Source: Candidatus Bathyarchaeota archaeon
Lineage (GTDB): Archaea > Asgardarchaeota > Lokiarchaeia > Sigyniarchaeales > Sigyniarchaeaceae
Direction of reading: 5' to 3'
NCBI GenBank assembly: GCA_014729935.1
Contig: WJJB01000055.1
Coordinates: 1 to 15,320 of the forward strand
DNA: 15,320 nucleotides
Shown here: positions 1-7,894 of the stretch, piece after piece
How positions within the stretch are numbered: the stretch's first letter is position 1
How the letters are laid out: every line of letters begins with the position of its first letter
The notes under the pieces: generated by a model
Databases searched by the model: none
Told to the model about the DNA's origin: nothing
What the model saw: the letters and a program-made list of their open reading frames with translations, nothing else
Translations under genes and position numbers: made by a program

Positions 1-218
1 ATGCTGTCCGGTTCCTTTAACCACGGGCGTGTTCCCTTCAAGATCTTGGCGCTGGTGTACTTGAAACCAGTGGTGTTCCCGTGCTCGTGGAAGTACGTTT
101 CCCGTTCCTCCAGCCAGTAATTCCATATCCACCGCTTGCAGCCAAGCGTCTTGGCAAGCAATTCCTCTTGCGCCGCGTTCGGGTAAATGCGCACCTTCAC
201 GGCGTGGTGAACGATCAC
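1..218 (-). CDS. tnpB: TnpB-family protein (IS200/IS605), N-terminal part, cut by the window edge
   Basis: Reading leftwards from a GTG at 218, or from a second GTG at 200, an open frame of 72 codons runs off the left edge. The translation contains VKVRIYPNAAQEELLAKT, then GCKRWIWNYWLEERE, and ends GTRPWLKEPDS. This is the typical start of TnpB/OrfB proteins: the R-x-YP segment, the helix with a Trp/Asn-Tyr signature, and a W-L-K-E-x-D-S segment. TnpB is an RNA-guided nuclease encoded by IS200/IS605-type elements. An in-frame TAG lies about 40 bases upstream of the 218 start, so the frame does not extend into the neighbouring gene. The catalytic RuvC region and the right end of the element lie outside the window, so completeness and activity cannot be judged. 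No tnpA is seen. Family assignment is good; the exact start is uncertain. Confidence 0.78.
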   Translation of the reverse strand, partial: MIVHHAVKVRIYPNAAQEELLAKTLGCKRWIWNYWLEERETYFHEHGNTTGFKYTSAKILKGTRPWLKEPDS

Positions 219-277
219 TGTATAATCATGGAATCCACGGTCTAAAAAGGTGTAGGTCTAGGGAATTTCTGAACGGG

Positions 278-322
278 CGAGATTCATCCCGCCCCTAAAC
301 TAAAGGGGCGGGTTTTCTCTCG
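278..322. repeat. Inverted repeat: probable IS end and/or transcription terminator
   Basis: A perfect 8-base dyad, CCCGCCCC (288-295) and GGGGCGGG (305-312), encloses a 9-base loop. A further CGAGA (278-282) pairs with TCTCG (318-322) across symmetrical 5-base internal loops. The dyad lies between the tnpB start and the end of the upstream protease gene, and it contains that gene's last codons and its TAG stop (295-297). GC-rich subterminal hairpins are typical of IS200/IS605 ends, where TnpA recognises them. The same hairpin could also end transcription of the protease operon, although no strong T tract follows on the minus strand. The element boundary cannot be fixed without the other end. 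Confidence 0.6.
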
Positions 323-1431
323 CAAGACGGATAAACGTGACTCGCAACGAGGAAAATCATGATTCCAAGGGCAGCAAAGAGCCCCCCGTAGGAAATCACA
401 TCAGAAGCCACGAATGCTCCTTTTCCTTCAAGGAATAACCCAACCACCAAGATTGAATCATAGATCCCGTGCATGAATATCATGATATTCAGGTTACCAG
501 TCAAGTGGTAAATATACGAGATGAAAATTGAAATGGTGAAATAGGGCAGGAACAAGTAAAGAGTTAATGGCGTTGGGATGAAGCTCGGCATTACGTGAAC
601 CGCAGTAAAGAGCAAAGCCGTGATCACGATCGCCTTGACAGCCCCTTGTCTATCTTCCAAGCCTTGCTGGGTGTATCCTCTGAAAAGTAATTCCTCGGTT
701 GGCCCCACGATCAGAAGCATTGAAGCCACCAAGGCTATCATTTCGGGAAGAGTGTTGGGACTTATTCCAAGATTCATGTCGTCTGGGATTTCAATGATAG
801 AATTCCACATGAGACCATTCAGGAATTCCACACATATTGCCACCCCTAACAAAGCGAAGGCGAGCACGAATCCAATTCCAAGTTCCCTTCCTAGCTTCTT
901 GAGGCCATCAAGTGGTGCATTACCACGGGGATGGAAAAAGTATGGACGCCAACCGAGCAACAGGAAGCGATCTTTCACGCTTTTGTAGTATTTTTTCAAA
1001 AATACGAGGGGGAAGATAATCAGGCTGATCTCAACCACGCTTAATAGGGCGGTTGTGTAAGGTTGGTTGAGTATATCCATGATCAGGGTTTCAAGTTCCT
1101 CGGGTGACGTGATGAGATCTGGATTATTGCTCACAATCACGGTAATAACGGTTATCAGGACAAGGAGCGTCACGCCTGTCATTACCAGAATGCTCATGAT
1201 CGGTATGAGGATAGACCATTTTTGCTTCCATGGTGCCCTGCCAGTGAGTATGTTTCGTTCTTTTGCACGATCTCCTGCATTTTTATCGTCAACGACCGCT
1301 CCACAAAAAGGGCAAAATAACGGTGAAAATTGCAGGTAATTTGAAACATCTTTCTTGCAATACTTGCATTTAGGCTGAATCGATGCTCCCTGTTCTTGAT
1401 TTGAGTTCAGAGTTTCTCGTTTTGATGCCAT
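295..1431 (-). CDS. CPBP/Abi-family intramembrane protease with N-terminal zinc ribbon
   Basis: The 378-residue protein begins with a zinc ribbon (Cys22, Cys25, Cys40, Cys43), then has a hydrophobic segment near 73-100 and several further membrane helices. The CPBP/Abi (Rce1-like, PF02517) signature is present: EELLFR at 246-251, FTAVH with His279, and HGIYD with His321. In this family these residues form the metal site of membrane-embedded glutamic/metallo-type proteases; Rce1 cleaves prenylated CAAX proteins. The substrate here is unknown. A GGAG-containing ribosome site lies a few bases before the ATG, and the gene starts 29 bases after the gltX stop, so it is probably the last gene of the GTPase-gltX unit. 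The final codons (KPAPLV) are encoded by one arm of the inverted repeat next to tnpB, so the natural C-terminus may have been altered by insertion. Confidence 0.85.
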   Translation of the reverse strand: MASKRETLNSNQEQGASIQPKCKYCKKDVSNYLQFSPLFCPFCGAVVDDKNAGDRAKERNILTGRAPWKQKWSILIPIMSILVMTGVTLLVLITVITVIVSNNPDLITSPEELETLIMDILNQPYTTALLSVVEISLIIFPLVFLKKYYKSVKDRFLLLGWRPYFFHPRGNAPLDGLKKLGRELGIGFVLAFALLGVAICVEFLNGLMWNSIIEIPDDMNLGISPNTLPEMIALVASMLLIVGPTEELLFRGYTQQGLEDRQGAVKAIVITALLFTAVHVMPSFIPTPLTLYLFLPYFTISIFISYIYHLTGNLNIMIFMHGIYDSILVVGLFLEGKGAFVASDVISYGGLFAALGIMIFLVASHVYPSCERKPAPLV

Positions 1432-1460
1432 ATTTACCGCTCCGATGTCATATTCTTATT

Positions 1461-3245
1461 TTAATGGGTAAAAAATGCCCTGATCTCACTTTCATTCACG
1501 CTTTGTATCTTTGCGAAGCAAAATCGTTCAAATTGAACGAGTTGTCCTTCTTCACATGATAACAAGTTTTTTTCTCCAAAACCTTGAATAAGCGCTCCAT
1601 CCGCCATCATTATCGATACCTTCACGTGGTTTTTGGGATCAGTATCAACCCAATGTATGATTTTTGCCTTTTTATTCCTAGCCGATTCGAGATCATCGGA
1701 AAGGTAACGGGCAAAGAGTCGTTCATCCCTGGTTGAATCAAGGATAACGTTGATCAAATCTTTAAGACGTATCATCTTACCACGGAAATCAGATTTCAAT
1801 GTCTTGAAATCCCCGCGGGACACGAAAATTTCCTTGGACCCATCTTGAATCTTGATTGGTATTTCCCTATATCCCTTGGTTGGAACCAGTGGATTAACCA
1901 AGGGTTTTGCGATATATTCTTCCTTGGGTATGCCAAGGATCTCCATCATGACAGGATCTTCCACGAAGAAGAACCTATCTGATTCCTTATCAATGATCTT
2001 TTGGTTTTCCGCATAGAGTATCTTGTATGGAAAATCCACGTCAGTCATGGAAATGCCCATATCAACAAGGGTTTTCCTTATTGCTTCCGGTTGAATCCCC
2101 CGTTTTTCCAATGATTGCATGGACCATATCCTTGGATCGGACCAACCCGAGTATTCTCCCGCTTTAACCTTTTCCCTTGCCCGGGTTTTGCTCAGCTTGA
2201 ATCCCAAGCTAAGTAATCCATGGTGCATGATCTCCGAATGCTTCCACTTGAATATATCCCAGATGAATCTCTCTATGTAATCTTCTTTCAATAAATCCTT
2301 TCCCCGGATGATATGAGTGATCCCAAGCAGGTGATCATCGATCGCCCACGAGAATTCAAGCATGGGCCATACCTTATTCACGTTCCCTATCCTTGGGTGA
2401 GGTGCCCATGATATTCGCATAATTACTGGATCCCTAAGGGCGGGATCATCAAGATCCATCCCAGTTTTTAACCTGATAACGGCATCCCCTTCCCCGTACT
2501 CGCCATCGATCATTTTTCGCCACCCTTCAAGACTTTCGCTAACTCTTAACTGGCGATGGGGGCATGGTTGCTTTCCATCCTTGAATTTCTTGAAATCCGC
2601 TGGAGTACAGGTGCATGTATAGGCATTATCTTGTTCAATTAGTTTCTGGCAGTAATCATTGTATATTTCAAGACGATCGCTCTTGTATACTTCCTCGTCC
2701 CATTCCACGCCAAGCCATTCCAAGCCTTCCCTGATCATGTCATAGGCTTCCGGCAGGATGAATTTTGCCCCAGAGGCTCCAGCATCTAACTTTTTCTTCG
2801 TGGTGCCAATGGTATCATCGAAGCATAGGATTAGTTTCCCGTTGGTGAGTTTTGCATACTCATCATTCAGTATTACCATCCGGGCGTTCCCGATATGTAA
2901 CGGCCCAGAAGGAAATGGTGCGAGCCTGAAAGTGGGAACCTTCACGCCATCCAACCCTGGTAATGGGGGAAGTCCTTTCTTTTCCTCGTGTTTCCCGTTC
3001 AATAGGGAAACATCTATGCCTAGATCTAGCGTCTCAGTCTTGATGGCGTCAATTCCCATGGCATTCACCCGATTTACCTCATTCACCACTTTTGGCTTGA
3101 TTTCCCTTGCCTTCGGTCGTAATTCCTTGTGGTCGCCCATGATGCTACCTAACACGGATCCAACCTGGGCTTTGCCGTCATATTTCAGGGCATTTAACAA
3201 TACATGCTTGGTTATGATCGCTTCAATGCTTGATTCATCACTCAT
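1461..3245 (-). CDS. gltX: Glutamyl-tRNA synthetase, archaeal type
   Basis: This class I aminoacyl-tRNA synthetase attaches glutamate to tRNA-Glu. In archaea it usually also charges tRNA-Gln for later amidation. From the ATG at 3245 it has 594 residues. The N-terminal archaeal GluRS appendage has KYDGKAQVGSVLGSIMGDH. The HIGH motif reads HIGN (117-120) within APFPSGPLHIGN, and the KMSKS loop reads KLSKT (350-354). A probable zinc knuckle is Cys211, Cys213, Cys228, His230, and the C-terminal half fits the archaeal beta-barrel anticodon-binding domain. The frame is open further upstream to an ATG at 3299 that overlaps the GTPase stop. That start would add MMFFLYPAFKELARTGYI, which does not resemble the family, so the start at MSDES is preferred. 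Its position directly behind the GTPase suggests cotranscription. Confidence 0.93.
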   Translation of the reverse strand: MSDESSIEAIITKHVLLNALKYDGKAQVGSVLGSIMGDHKELRPKAREIKPKVVNEVNRVNAMGIDAIKTETLDLGIDVSLLNGKHEEKKGLPPLPGLDGVKVPTFRLAPFPSGPLHIGNARMVILNDEYAKLTNGKLILCFDDTIGTTKKKLDAGASGAKFILPEAYDMIREGLEWLGVEWDEEVYKSDRLEIYNDYCQKLIEQDNAYTCTCTPADFKKFKDGKQPCPHRQLRVSESLEGWRKMIDGEYGEGDAVIRLKTGMDLDDPALRDPVIMRISWAPHPRIGNVNKVWPMLEFSWAIDDHLLGITHIIRGKDLLKEDYIERFIWDIFKWKHSEIMHHGLLSLGFKLSKTRAREKVKAGEYSGWSDPRIWSMQSLEKRGIQPEAIRKTLVDMGISMTDVDFPYKILYAENQKIIDKESDRFFFVEDPVMMEILGIPKEEYIAKPLVNPLVPTKGYREIPIKIQDGSKEIFVSRGDFKTLKSDFRGKMIRLKDLINVILDSTRDERLFARYLSDDLESARNKKAKIIHWVDTDPKNHVKVSIMMADGALIQGFGEKNLLSCEEGQLVQFERFCFAKIQSVNESEIRAFFTH

Positions 3246-3295
3246 GATGTATCCCGTCCTTGCCAATTCCTTGAACGCGGGATACAAAAAAAACA

Positions 3296-4879
3296 TCATA
3301 CCATGAGGCTATAGGAAGTGAAAAACATTTTCAAGTTATCAAGGATCTCCAGCAAGTAATTTTTAGAGAGATTATAAAAGAAAATGGACTTATTGGCATT
3401 TTGAGAGCGTTTCAAGATATCGGAAACATCCAGCGCGTTCAAGTACAAGGAATAATCATCTTTTTCGCAGAGAATCCCTATCGATGCTGAAAAATCCTCC
3501 TTCGAGGCATTTTGCATTACCAATTTCAAGAATCTCGCGAAGTCACTGGTATCCTCGATGGATTCATCACGCCGAGCATCATAAATCCCAACAAGACCAT
3601 TCAACTCCTTTAGAATTTGCAATTGCTTGGCAAAAAATTCCTTATGAATGATCTCCGTGGTTACTAGGGAAAAATCATAATCGAAATCGTATTCCTTTAT
3701 TTCTTGGTCAAGAGAATTGATCCCGGGAGAGCTATCAAGATCAAGAAATACTTGGAGTATGGGTGAGAAGTACTTTCTATTGGATATCAACCCGAATCGC
3801 ACCTTTTCTCCCCGGTATTGTGAACAATCTTCCAGTGCAGATTTTAGTTCTTCGAGCTCGTTTTTTTCAACCTTTTTTGCCTCAATATCGACCAGCTTAT
3901 ATGCAAGCAGGTTGAAAACGTCACCAACATTCGCCCCGGTTAAGGCAGAAGTTTCAAAATAAGAACAGCCTAGCTGCTTGGCGAGATCATGGGCTTCGTC
4001 TAGAGTTATAACCCTTTCACCGACTAGATCGCTCTTATTGCCTAGCAGGATCGTGATGATATCTCCCGATAACTTCTTCTTCTCTTCATGCCACTTCATG
4101 ACGCTTTCAAACGACTCCCTGTTGGTAAGATCAAACACTATCAAGCAGGCTTGCGCGCCAGCATAATAACTAAGCCGTACCCGGCGGAAATAGGATTGTC
4201 CACCGAAATCCCATGTCGAGAAGTTCACCGTGGCACGTCGCAGGGGAAGTTCCACGGACGACGTGGTGATGGAAACACCCAGGGTTGGTAGATAATTTTC
4301 CTTGAATTTGTCCTCGGCATGCCTCAAGATCAAGCTCGTTTTTCCAACATTTTGCTCGCCTATGATGATGAGCTTGAAGGTGAATACCCCTTTTGAAGAC
4401 CTGAGTTCGAAAAAATGATTTCGAATGCTCCGCTGTTCTTCCTCGTCGGTGATGATTTTTATCAATGGTATGTCCAGCTCTACAGGACGACCCTCCATGA
4501 TATTACCCACTTTTTCTGCAGTAAGATAGGCATATGGTAGTGTTTTATCCAGTGAACCATCAAGTTTCAACACGATGGAAAGGATCATGTCCTTGATCTT
4601 TATGAACATGAGGCGATTCTTGTCCGTGTCGAAAAAAGAGACGGGGCCGCTTCCTGTTATCAATTCCTTCGTCAACCTATCTAGGATTCGCTTGATAGAT
4701 GTGGAGGCAATCTTCAAGGATTCCTCGCTCTCACCCTCGCTCAAGTGTGAAGCCAAGATTGTCTCTTTTTCAGCATCCATGACCAAGATTGCACTTGTAT
4801 CGTCAAGGGTATCGGTGAAATTCTCGAATAATACTTTCATTGCCTCATCTTTCGAGCATTCATCTGAGCTATGGATCAT
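3296..4879 (-). CDS. Roadblock-like domain fused to a Rab/Ras-like small GTPase, with an extra C-terminal domain
   Basis: From the ATG at 4879 the protein has 527 residues in three parts. Residues about 12-125 look like a roadblock/LC7 (MglB-like) domain, with an ILVMDAEKETILAS strand pair and a TAEKVGNI helix. Residues about 165-335 are a complete small-GTPase domain: P-loop GEQNVGKTS (174-182), switch I Thr199 in LPTLGVS, switch II WDFGGQ (223-228), NKSD (281-284) and ETSA (309-312). Residues about 340-527 match nothing I recognise. The C-terminus SYSLMV has no cysteine, so no prenylation site is visible. Roadblock proteins usually act in trans as GTPase regulators, so a cis arrangement suggests built-in control. 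The DFGGQ form of switch II recalls Arf and Roco proteins more than the Ras DTAGQ. An alternative TTG start lies at 4909; the ATG is preferred because of the TATA-like box just upstream. The stop touches the gltX frame. Confidence 0.85.
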   Translation of the reverse strand: MIHSSDECSKDEAMKVLFENFTDTLDDTSAILVMDAEKETILASHLSEGESEESLKIASTSIKRILDRLTKELITGSGPVSFFDTDKNRLMFIKIKDMILSIVLKLDGSLDKTLPYAYLTAEKVGNIMEGRPVELDIPLIKIITDEEEQRSIRNHFFELRSSKGVFTFKLIIIGEQNVGKTSLILRHAEDKFKENYLPTLGVSITTSSVELPLRRATVNFSTWDFGGQSYFRRVRLSYYAGAQACLIVFDLTNRESFESVMKWHEEKKKLSGDIITILLGNKSDLVGERVITLDEAHDLAKQLGCSYFETSALTGANVGDVFNLLAYKLVDIEAKKVEKNELEELKSALEDCSQYRGEKVRFGLISNRKYFSPILQVFLDLDSSPGINSLDQEIKEYDFDYDFSLVTTEIIHKEFFAKQLQILKELNGLVGIYDARRDESIEDTSDFARFLKLVMQNASKEDFSASIGILCEKDDYSLYLNALDVSDILKRSQNANKSIFFYNLSKNYLLEILDNLKMFFTSYSLMV

Positions 4880-4904
4880 TAATTTATTATCCCCTGCAAT
4901 GCGT

Positions 4905-4936
4905 GTCAATTATACATCACGTGTAAAATATAAAAA
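4905..4936 (-). promoter_or_regulatory. Putative archaeal promoter of the GTPase-gltX-protease unit
   Basis: On the minus strand the sequence TTTTTATATTTT (4925-4936) resembles an archaeal TATA box, and GTATAATTGA (about 4905-4914) is a second, weaker candidate. Both lie between the end of fni and the GTPase. Transcription would begin roughly 25 bases downstream, near 4903 or 4885, leaving a short leader that contains GGGGAT before the ATG at 4879. This supports a separate transcription unit and the ATG start. It is a pattern-based call only. Confidence 0.45.
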
Positions 4937-4958
4937 GAAGCACCTGCAGGTATCTCAA

Positions 4959-6044
4959 TTAATCTACCCAGTGAGAAAGATCACCAGTGAAATGGATGCA
5001 TGTGGAATCCAGCTCGTCGATGGACCGTGCGTTTAATAAAACCATGGTGATCCGAATCTCGTGGATAAGGGTATCAATTTGCCTTTCTGTTCTTGAAAGG
5101 TACCCATTTCCTTCCTTCAAATCGTCCATTGCTGATAAAAGAAAGGGATAGGCAATCCCCGCCATAGATGCACCAATACATATCGTTTTCACCACGTCCA
5201 AGCCTGTCCTGATTCCTCCCGTGGCAATAATTGGCAGGTCCGAGTTTTTCCTCATGAAATATATTGATATTGGAGTGGGTGTACCACAATCTTGGAAAAT
5301 ATTACCCGGGTTTCTTGAATATGGGTAATTGTCATTGGTAATCCTTCCCGCCTCGACTAAAGAGAAATTGGTTCCTCCAAAGCCTCCAATATCAATGGCA
5401 TCCACGCTTCCAGCATTAAGCGTTCTTGAATCACGTTCGGAAAAACCCATCCCCACCTCCTTCAGGATGACCGGGACCGGGAGGTCATCCTTCACTGCCG
5501 AAACAATTTCCATGATCGTGGCAAAAACTCTATCGCCCTCTGGTTGTATTAATTCTTGTAACTTGTTGAAATGGATAACCAAGCCATTTGCATCTATCAT
5601 GTCAACGCATTCACGTGCTAATGTAATTGGATTCCCTGCAGAAACGAGTTGAGACATGCCGATATTGCCTAACAAGAAAAGATCTGGGGACACGTCCCTA
5701 GCCACCCGGTACGTCTGAATTAATTCTTCATCTTCCACACCGACTCGCTGGCTTCCCAATCCCATGGGAACTCCCTTTTTCGAACAGGCCATCGCAAGAA
5801 TTTCATTGATTTGTTTCGCGCGTGGATGACCCCCTGTCATCGCGGCTACGAGAAATGGTGCCGCGAACCTCTCCCCGAAGAGCATGCAACTTGTACTCGC
5901 ATCATGATAGTCTACAAACGGGATGGCATCAGGATGCAGGATGACATCATCCATCCAGTTCTTTTTCGATTGCATGCCTTGCTCGTATATCAATTTTAAA
6001 TGATCCCATTTCCTGTTCTCGTTGGTTTTGTTGTTTTTTAACAT
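4959..6044 (-). CDS. fni: Isopentenyl-diphosphate delta-isomerase, type 2 (FMN-dependent)
   Basis: IDI-2 interconverts IPP and DMAPP using reduced FMN and Mg2+ and is the last step of this operon. The protein has 361 residues from the ATG at 6044. The family signatures are in order: RKWDH (11-15), MTGGH (69-73), GSQR (97-100), the substrate/Mg site HFNKLQE with His158, Gln163 and Glu164 followed by QPEGD, KEVGMGFS, GGFGGTNF, and the FMN phosphate-binding GGIRTG (276-281). The usual HxNPLQE has Lys in place of Pro. A GTG at 6050 is also in frame, but GGTGGAT at 6053-6059 sits at a good distance from the ATG. The gene follows the IPK stop with almost no gap. The enzyme is unrelated to the Nudix-type IDI-1 of eukaryotes. 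Confidence 0.95.
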   Translation of the reverse strand: MLKNNKTNENRKWDHLKLIYEQGMQSKKNWMDDVILHPDAIPFVDYHDASTSCMLFGERFAAPFLVAAMTGGHPRAKQINEILAMACSKKGVPMGLGSQRVGVEDEELIQTYRVARDVSPDLFLLGNIGMSQLVSAGNPITLARECVDMIDANGLVIHFNKLQELIQPEGDRVFATIMEIVSAVKDDLPVPVILKEVGMGFSERDSRTLNAGSVDAIDIGGFGGTNFSLVEAGRITNDNYPYSRNPGNIFQDCGTPTPISIYFMRKNSDLPIIATGGIRTGLDVVKTICIGASMAGIAYPFLLSAMDDLKEGNGYLSRTERQIDTLIHEIRITMVLLNARSIDELDSTCIHFTGDLSHWVD

Positions 6045-6050
6045 TTTCAC

Positions 6051-6908
6051 CTATCCACCAGTATTAATATGAACGATGGTATAATCCTTGAGCCTACCAG
6101 CATGTAAATCGATTAACGTGTTTTTCTTGCAACCGTTAACAAGAAATGCTTCCATGTTTTCATGAGTCAACCTCGAAAGCTCTCTCAGCTTGAATTCAAT
6201 ACCCCCCGTGACATCTATCGTACCACTAACAGCGTTATCACTAAAATTCAATTGTTTTTCGCCGCTTGAATCATGGAACGTGATTTCCCCGTTTTTAATA
6301 TGAATCGAGCGAATAAGCTCTGCGTCATGGTGGATGTTTGGGTTTTTATCAAATAAACCATCCACATCAAGCAGGTATATCAAGTGCCGCTGCTCGAACG
6401 GAAGCTTTTCAGCCAGCTCAACAATGATCGTGTCGCCGGAGAGTATCCCGATTCCTCGGGTTAAATCAATCGCCGTGTCACCGTGAAGAACTGGAACGAA
6501 ACCCCGTTCAATTAAGGCAACCACGGGTTCCAAGAAACTGGAATCAATCTTGCCTGACTCGAGCATGAATAATGCTGAAGATTGCAGGGGATACGCGGGA
6601 ATACCAGCATCGAGAAGTAATCTCATGATTTTCTGATTCACGTCTACCATTGCATCATGCGTGAACGAGAATCCAGCACGTTGATCATCCACCTCTTTAT
6701 TAAAACCATCCTGAATCCTGTATTCCTTGGCAATTGGATGACCAAAGGAACCCCCACCATGAACGATAACAGGATGGACGGGGATCTTTCCTAGCTGTTC
6801 CAATAGATGCCTCATGATATTCGAATGGAAGGATCTTGGAACCTTCTTATCCGAGAAGCAACATCCACCTATTTTCACGAGAACCACTGGATGCCCTTTC
6901 ACGATCAT
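6051..6908 (-). CDS. ipk: Isopentenyl phosphate kinase
   Basis: IPK phosphorylates isopentenyl phosphate to IPP with ATP and is the hallmark kinase of the archaeal mevalonate routes. The protein has 285 residues and the amino-acid-kinase fold: LVKIGG with Lys12 near the N-terminus, VHGGGSFGHP with His57 (the His that defines IPK against other kinases of the fold), HGDTAID (142-148), ILSGDTI, LDVDGLFDKNP and DVTGGIEFK. The ATG at 6908 overlaps the last base of the MVK stop (TGATG). A TTG one codon earlier is also open. Between MVK and IDI-2 its role is clear: it acts on the product of the UbiD-like decarboxylase encoded upstream in the same operon. Confidence 0.94.
   Translation of the reverse strand: MIVKGHPVVLVKIGGCCFSDKKVPRSFHSNIMRHLLEQLGKIPVHPVIVHGGGSFGHPIAKEYRIQDGFNKEVDDQRAGFSFTHDAMVDVNQKIMRLLLDAGIPAYPLQSSALFMLESGKIDSSFLEPVVALIERGFVPVLHGDTAIDLTRGIGILSGDTIIVELAEKLPFEQRHLIYLLDVDGLFDKNPNIHHDAELIRSIHIKNGEITFHDSSGEKQLNFSDNAVSGTIDVTGGIEFKLRELSRLTHENMEAFLVNGCKKNTLIDLHAGRLKDYTIVHINTGG
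6053..6059 (-). promoter_or_regulatory. Shine-Dalgarno site deciding the fni start
   Basis: GGTGGAT on the minus strand overlaps the last codons and stop of the IPK gene and stands 8 bases before the fni ATG at 6044. It is only 2 bases before the in-frame GTG at 6050. Spacing therefore favours the ATG. Confidence 0.5.
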
Positions 6909-7894
6909 CAACCATTTTCAATTCCATTACTTTCCATGAATCCATCATCATCCAAGGTTACCTTGAATACATCGCATCCCTGTCCAACCAGGATTTCCCT
7001 GATATTATTGATGTTCTCCCGTGGTGACAACAGGAGCACGCATCCACCGCCTCCTGCACCTGTGATTTTTCCCCCTGTAGCACCCTCCTGAATCCCTAGC
7101 TTTATAATGGATTCCAATATCGGGGTTGACACTTTCAAGTCCCTTAGATGTTGATGATTCTTGAGAAAGAGACTACCTAACCTGTCGATATTTATCGAGC
7201 CACCTTTCATCTCCTTCCAGATGGCTCCAACTGTCTCTTCGATGCCTTTAAACGCGTCCCGGGTCAATTCCGGAGCCTTGGCAAGCGATTCTTCCACCCG
7301 GGCAACCATTTCTCCCGTATCCCTTGGAACTCGAGAATTCACTATGAGCAATGAACCATTCATTTCTATTGGCTCGGATAAGACGTCGACAATCTTCCCC
7401 TGATTGTACATGAACGTCCCTCCATTAATGGATGCAGTTGTATCTATCCCTGATGAATTTTCATGAAAGAATTTTTCCGCTTCCTTGCTGTAATGAAGGA
7501 ATTGCCCACGATCAATGGTGATGCCGTGGTGCGTGAAGATGGCTTTCACTAAACACGCGCATATCGCCGCAGAGGAACCCAACCCAGCGCTCTCGGGAAT
7601 CGATGATTCCAATCTCATCTTAAACCCGTTGCCCTGCTTTGCTTCCTCCGGAAGGATTTCGTATATATGATTGAAAATGGGAAATACTTTTGTTGTTTTC
7701 ATCAATAGATCCCGCATCTCCTTTTCCTCGATCACGATATCATGATCTTCAAGGGATAGCGTGTAAAAATGCTCATTATTAGTCATGTATTCCAGTCTTG
7801 CTCGTAGACTGATTGCACTCACGATTGATGGATACCCGTGAACAACAGCATGTTCCCCTGCCAAGATGATCTTACCAGGTGATGAATAGATCAT
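6908..7894 (-). CDS. mvk: Mevalonate kinase (GHMP family)
   Basis: This enzyme phosphorylates mevalonate to mevalonate 5-phosphate. The protein has 328 residues, a normal length for archaeal MVK. All three GHMP motifs are present: PGKIILAGEHAVVHG (6-20), the ATP-binding PESAGLGSSAA (100-110), and KITGAGGGGC (276-285). Asp151 in GIDTTAS is the likely catalytic base and Lys8 its partner. No separate phosphomevalonate kinase or diphosphomevalonate decarboxylase (MVD) gene is present nearby, and the next enzyme encoded is the aconitase-X-type dehydratase. The start ATG overlaps the HMGR stop by four bases (ATGA). Confidence 0.95.
   Translation of the reverse strand: MIYSSPGKIILAGEHAVVHGYPSIVSAISLRARLEYMTNNEHFYTLSLEDHDIVIEEKEMRDLLMKTTKVFPIFNHIYEILPEEAKQGNGFKMRLESSIPESAGLGSSAAICACLVKAIFTHHGITIDRGQFLHYSKEAEKFFHENSSGIDTTASINGGTFMYNQGKIVDVLSEPIEMNGSLLIVNSRVPRDTGEMVARVEESLAKAPELTRDAFKGIEETVGAIWKEMKGGSINIDRLGSLFLKNHQHLRDLKVSTPILESIIKLGIQEGATGGKITGAGGGGCVLLLSPRENINNIREILVGQGCDVFKVTLDDDGFMESNGIENG

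Noticed and set aside
3246..3299. Longer gltX start overlapping the GTPase stop
   Set aside because: The extra 18 residues are hydrophobic and unlike archaeal GluRS N-termini, which begin close to the MSDES start.
2758..3306. Open frame of 182 codons on the plus strand
   Set aside because: It lies antisense to the well-supported gltX N-terminal half, its translation shows no family motif, and it is Ser/Phe/Pro-rich as expected for an antisense shadow.
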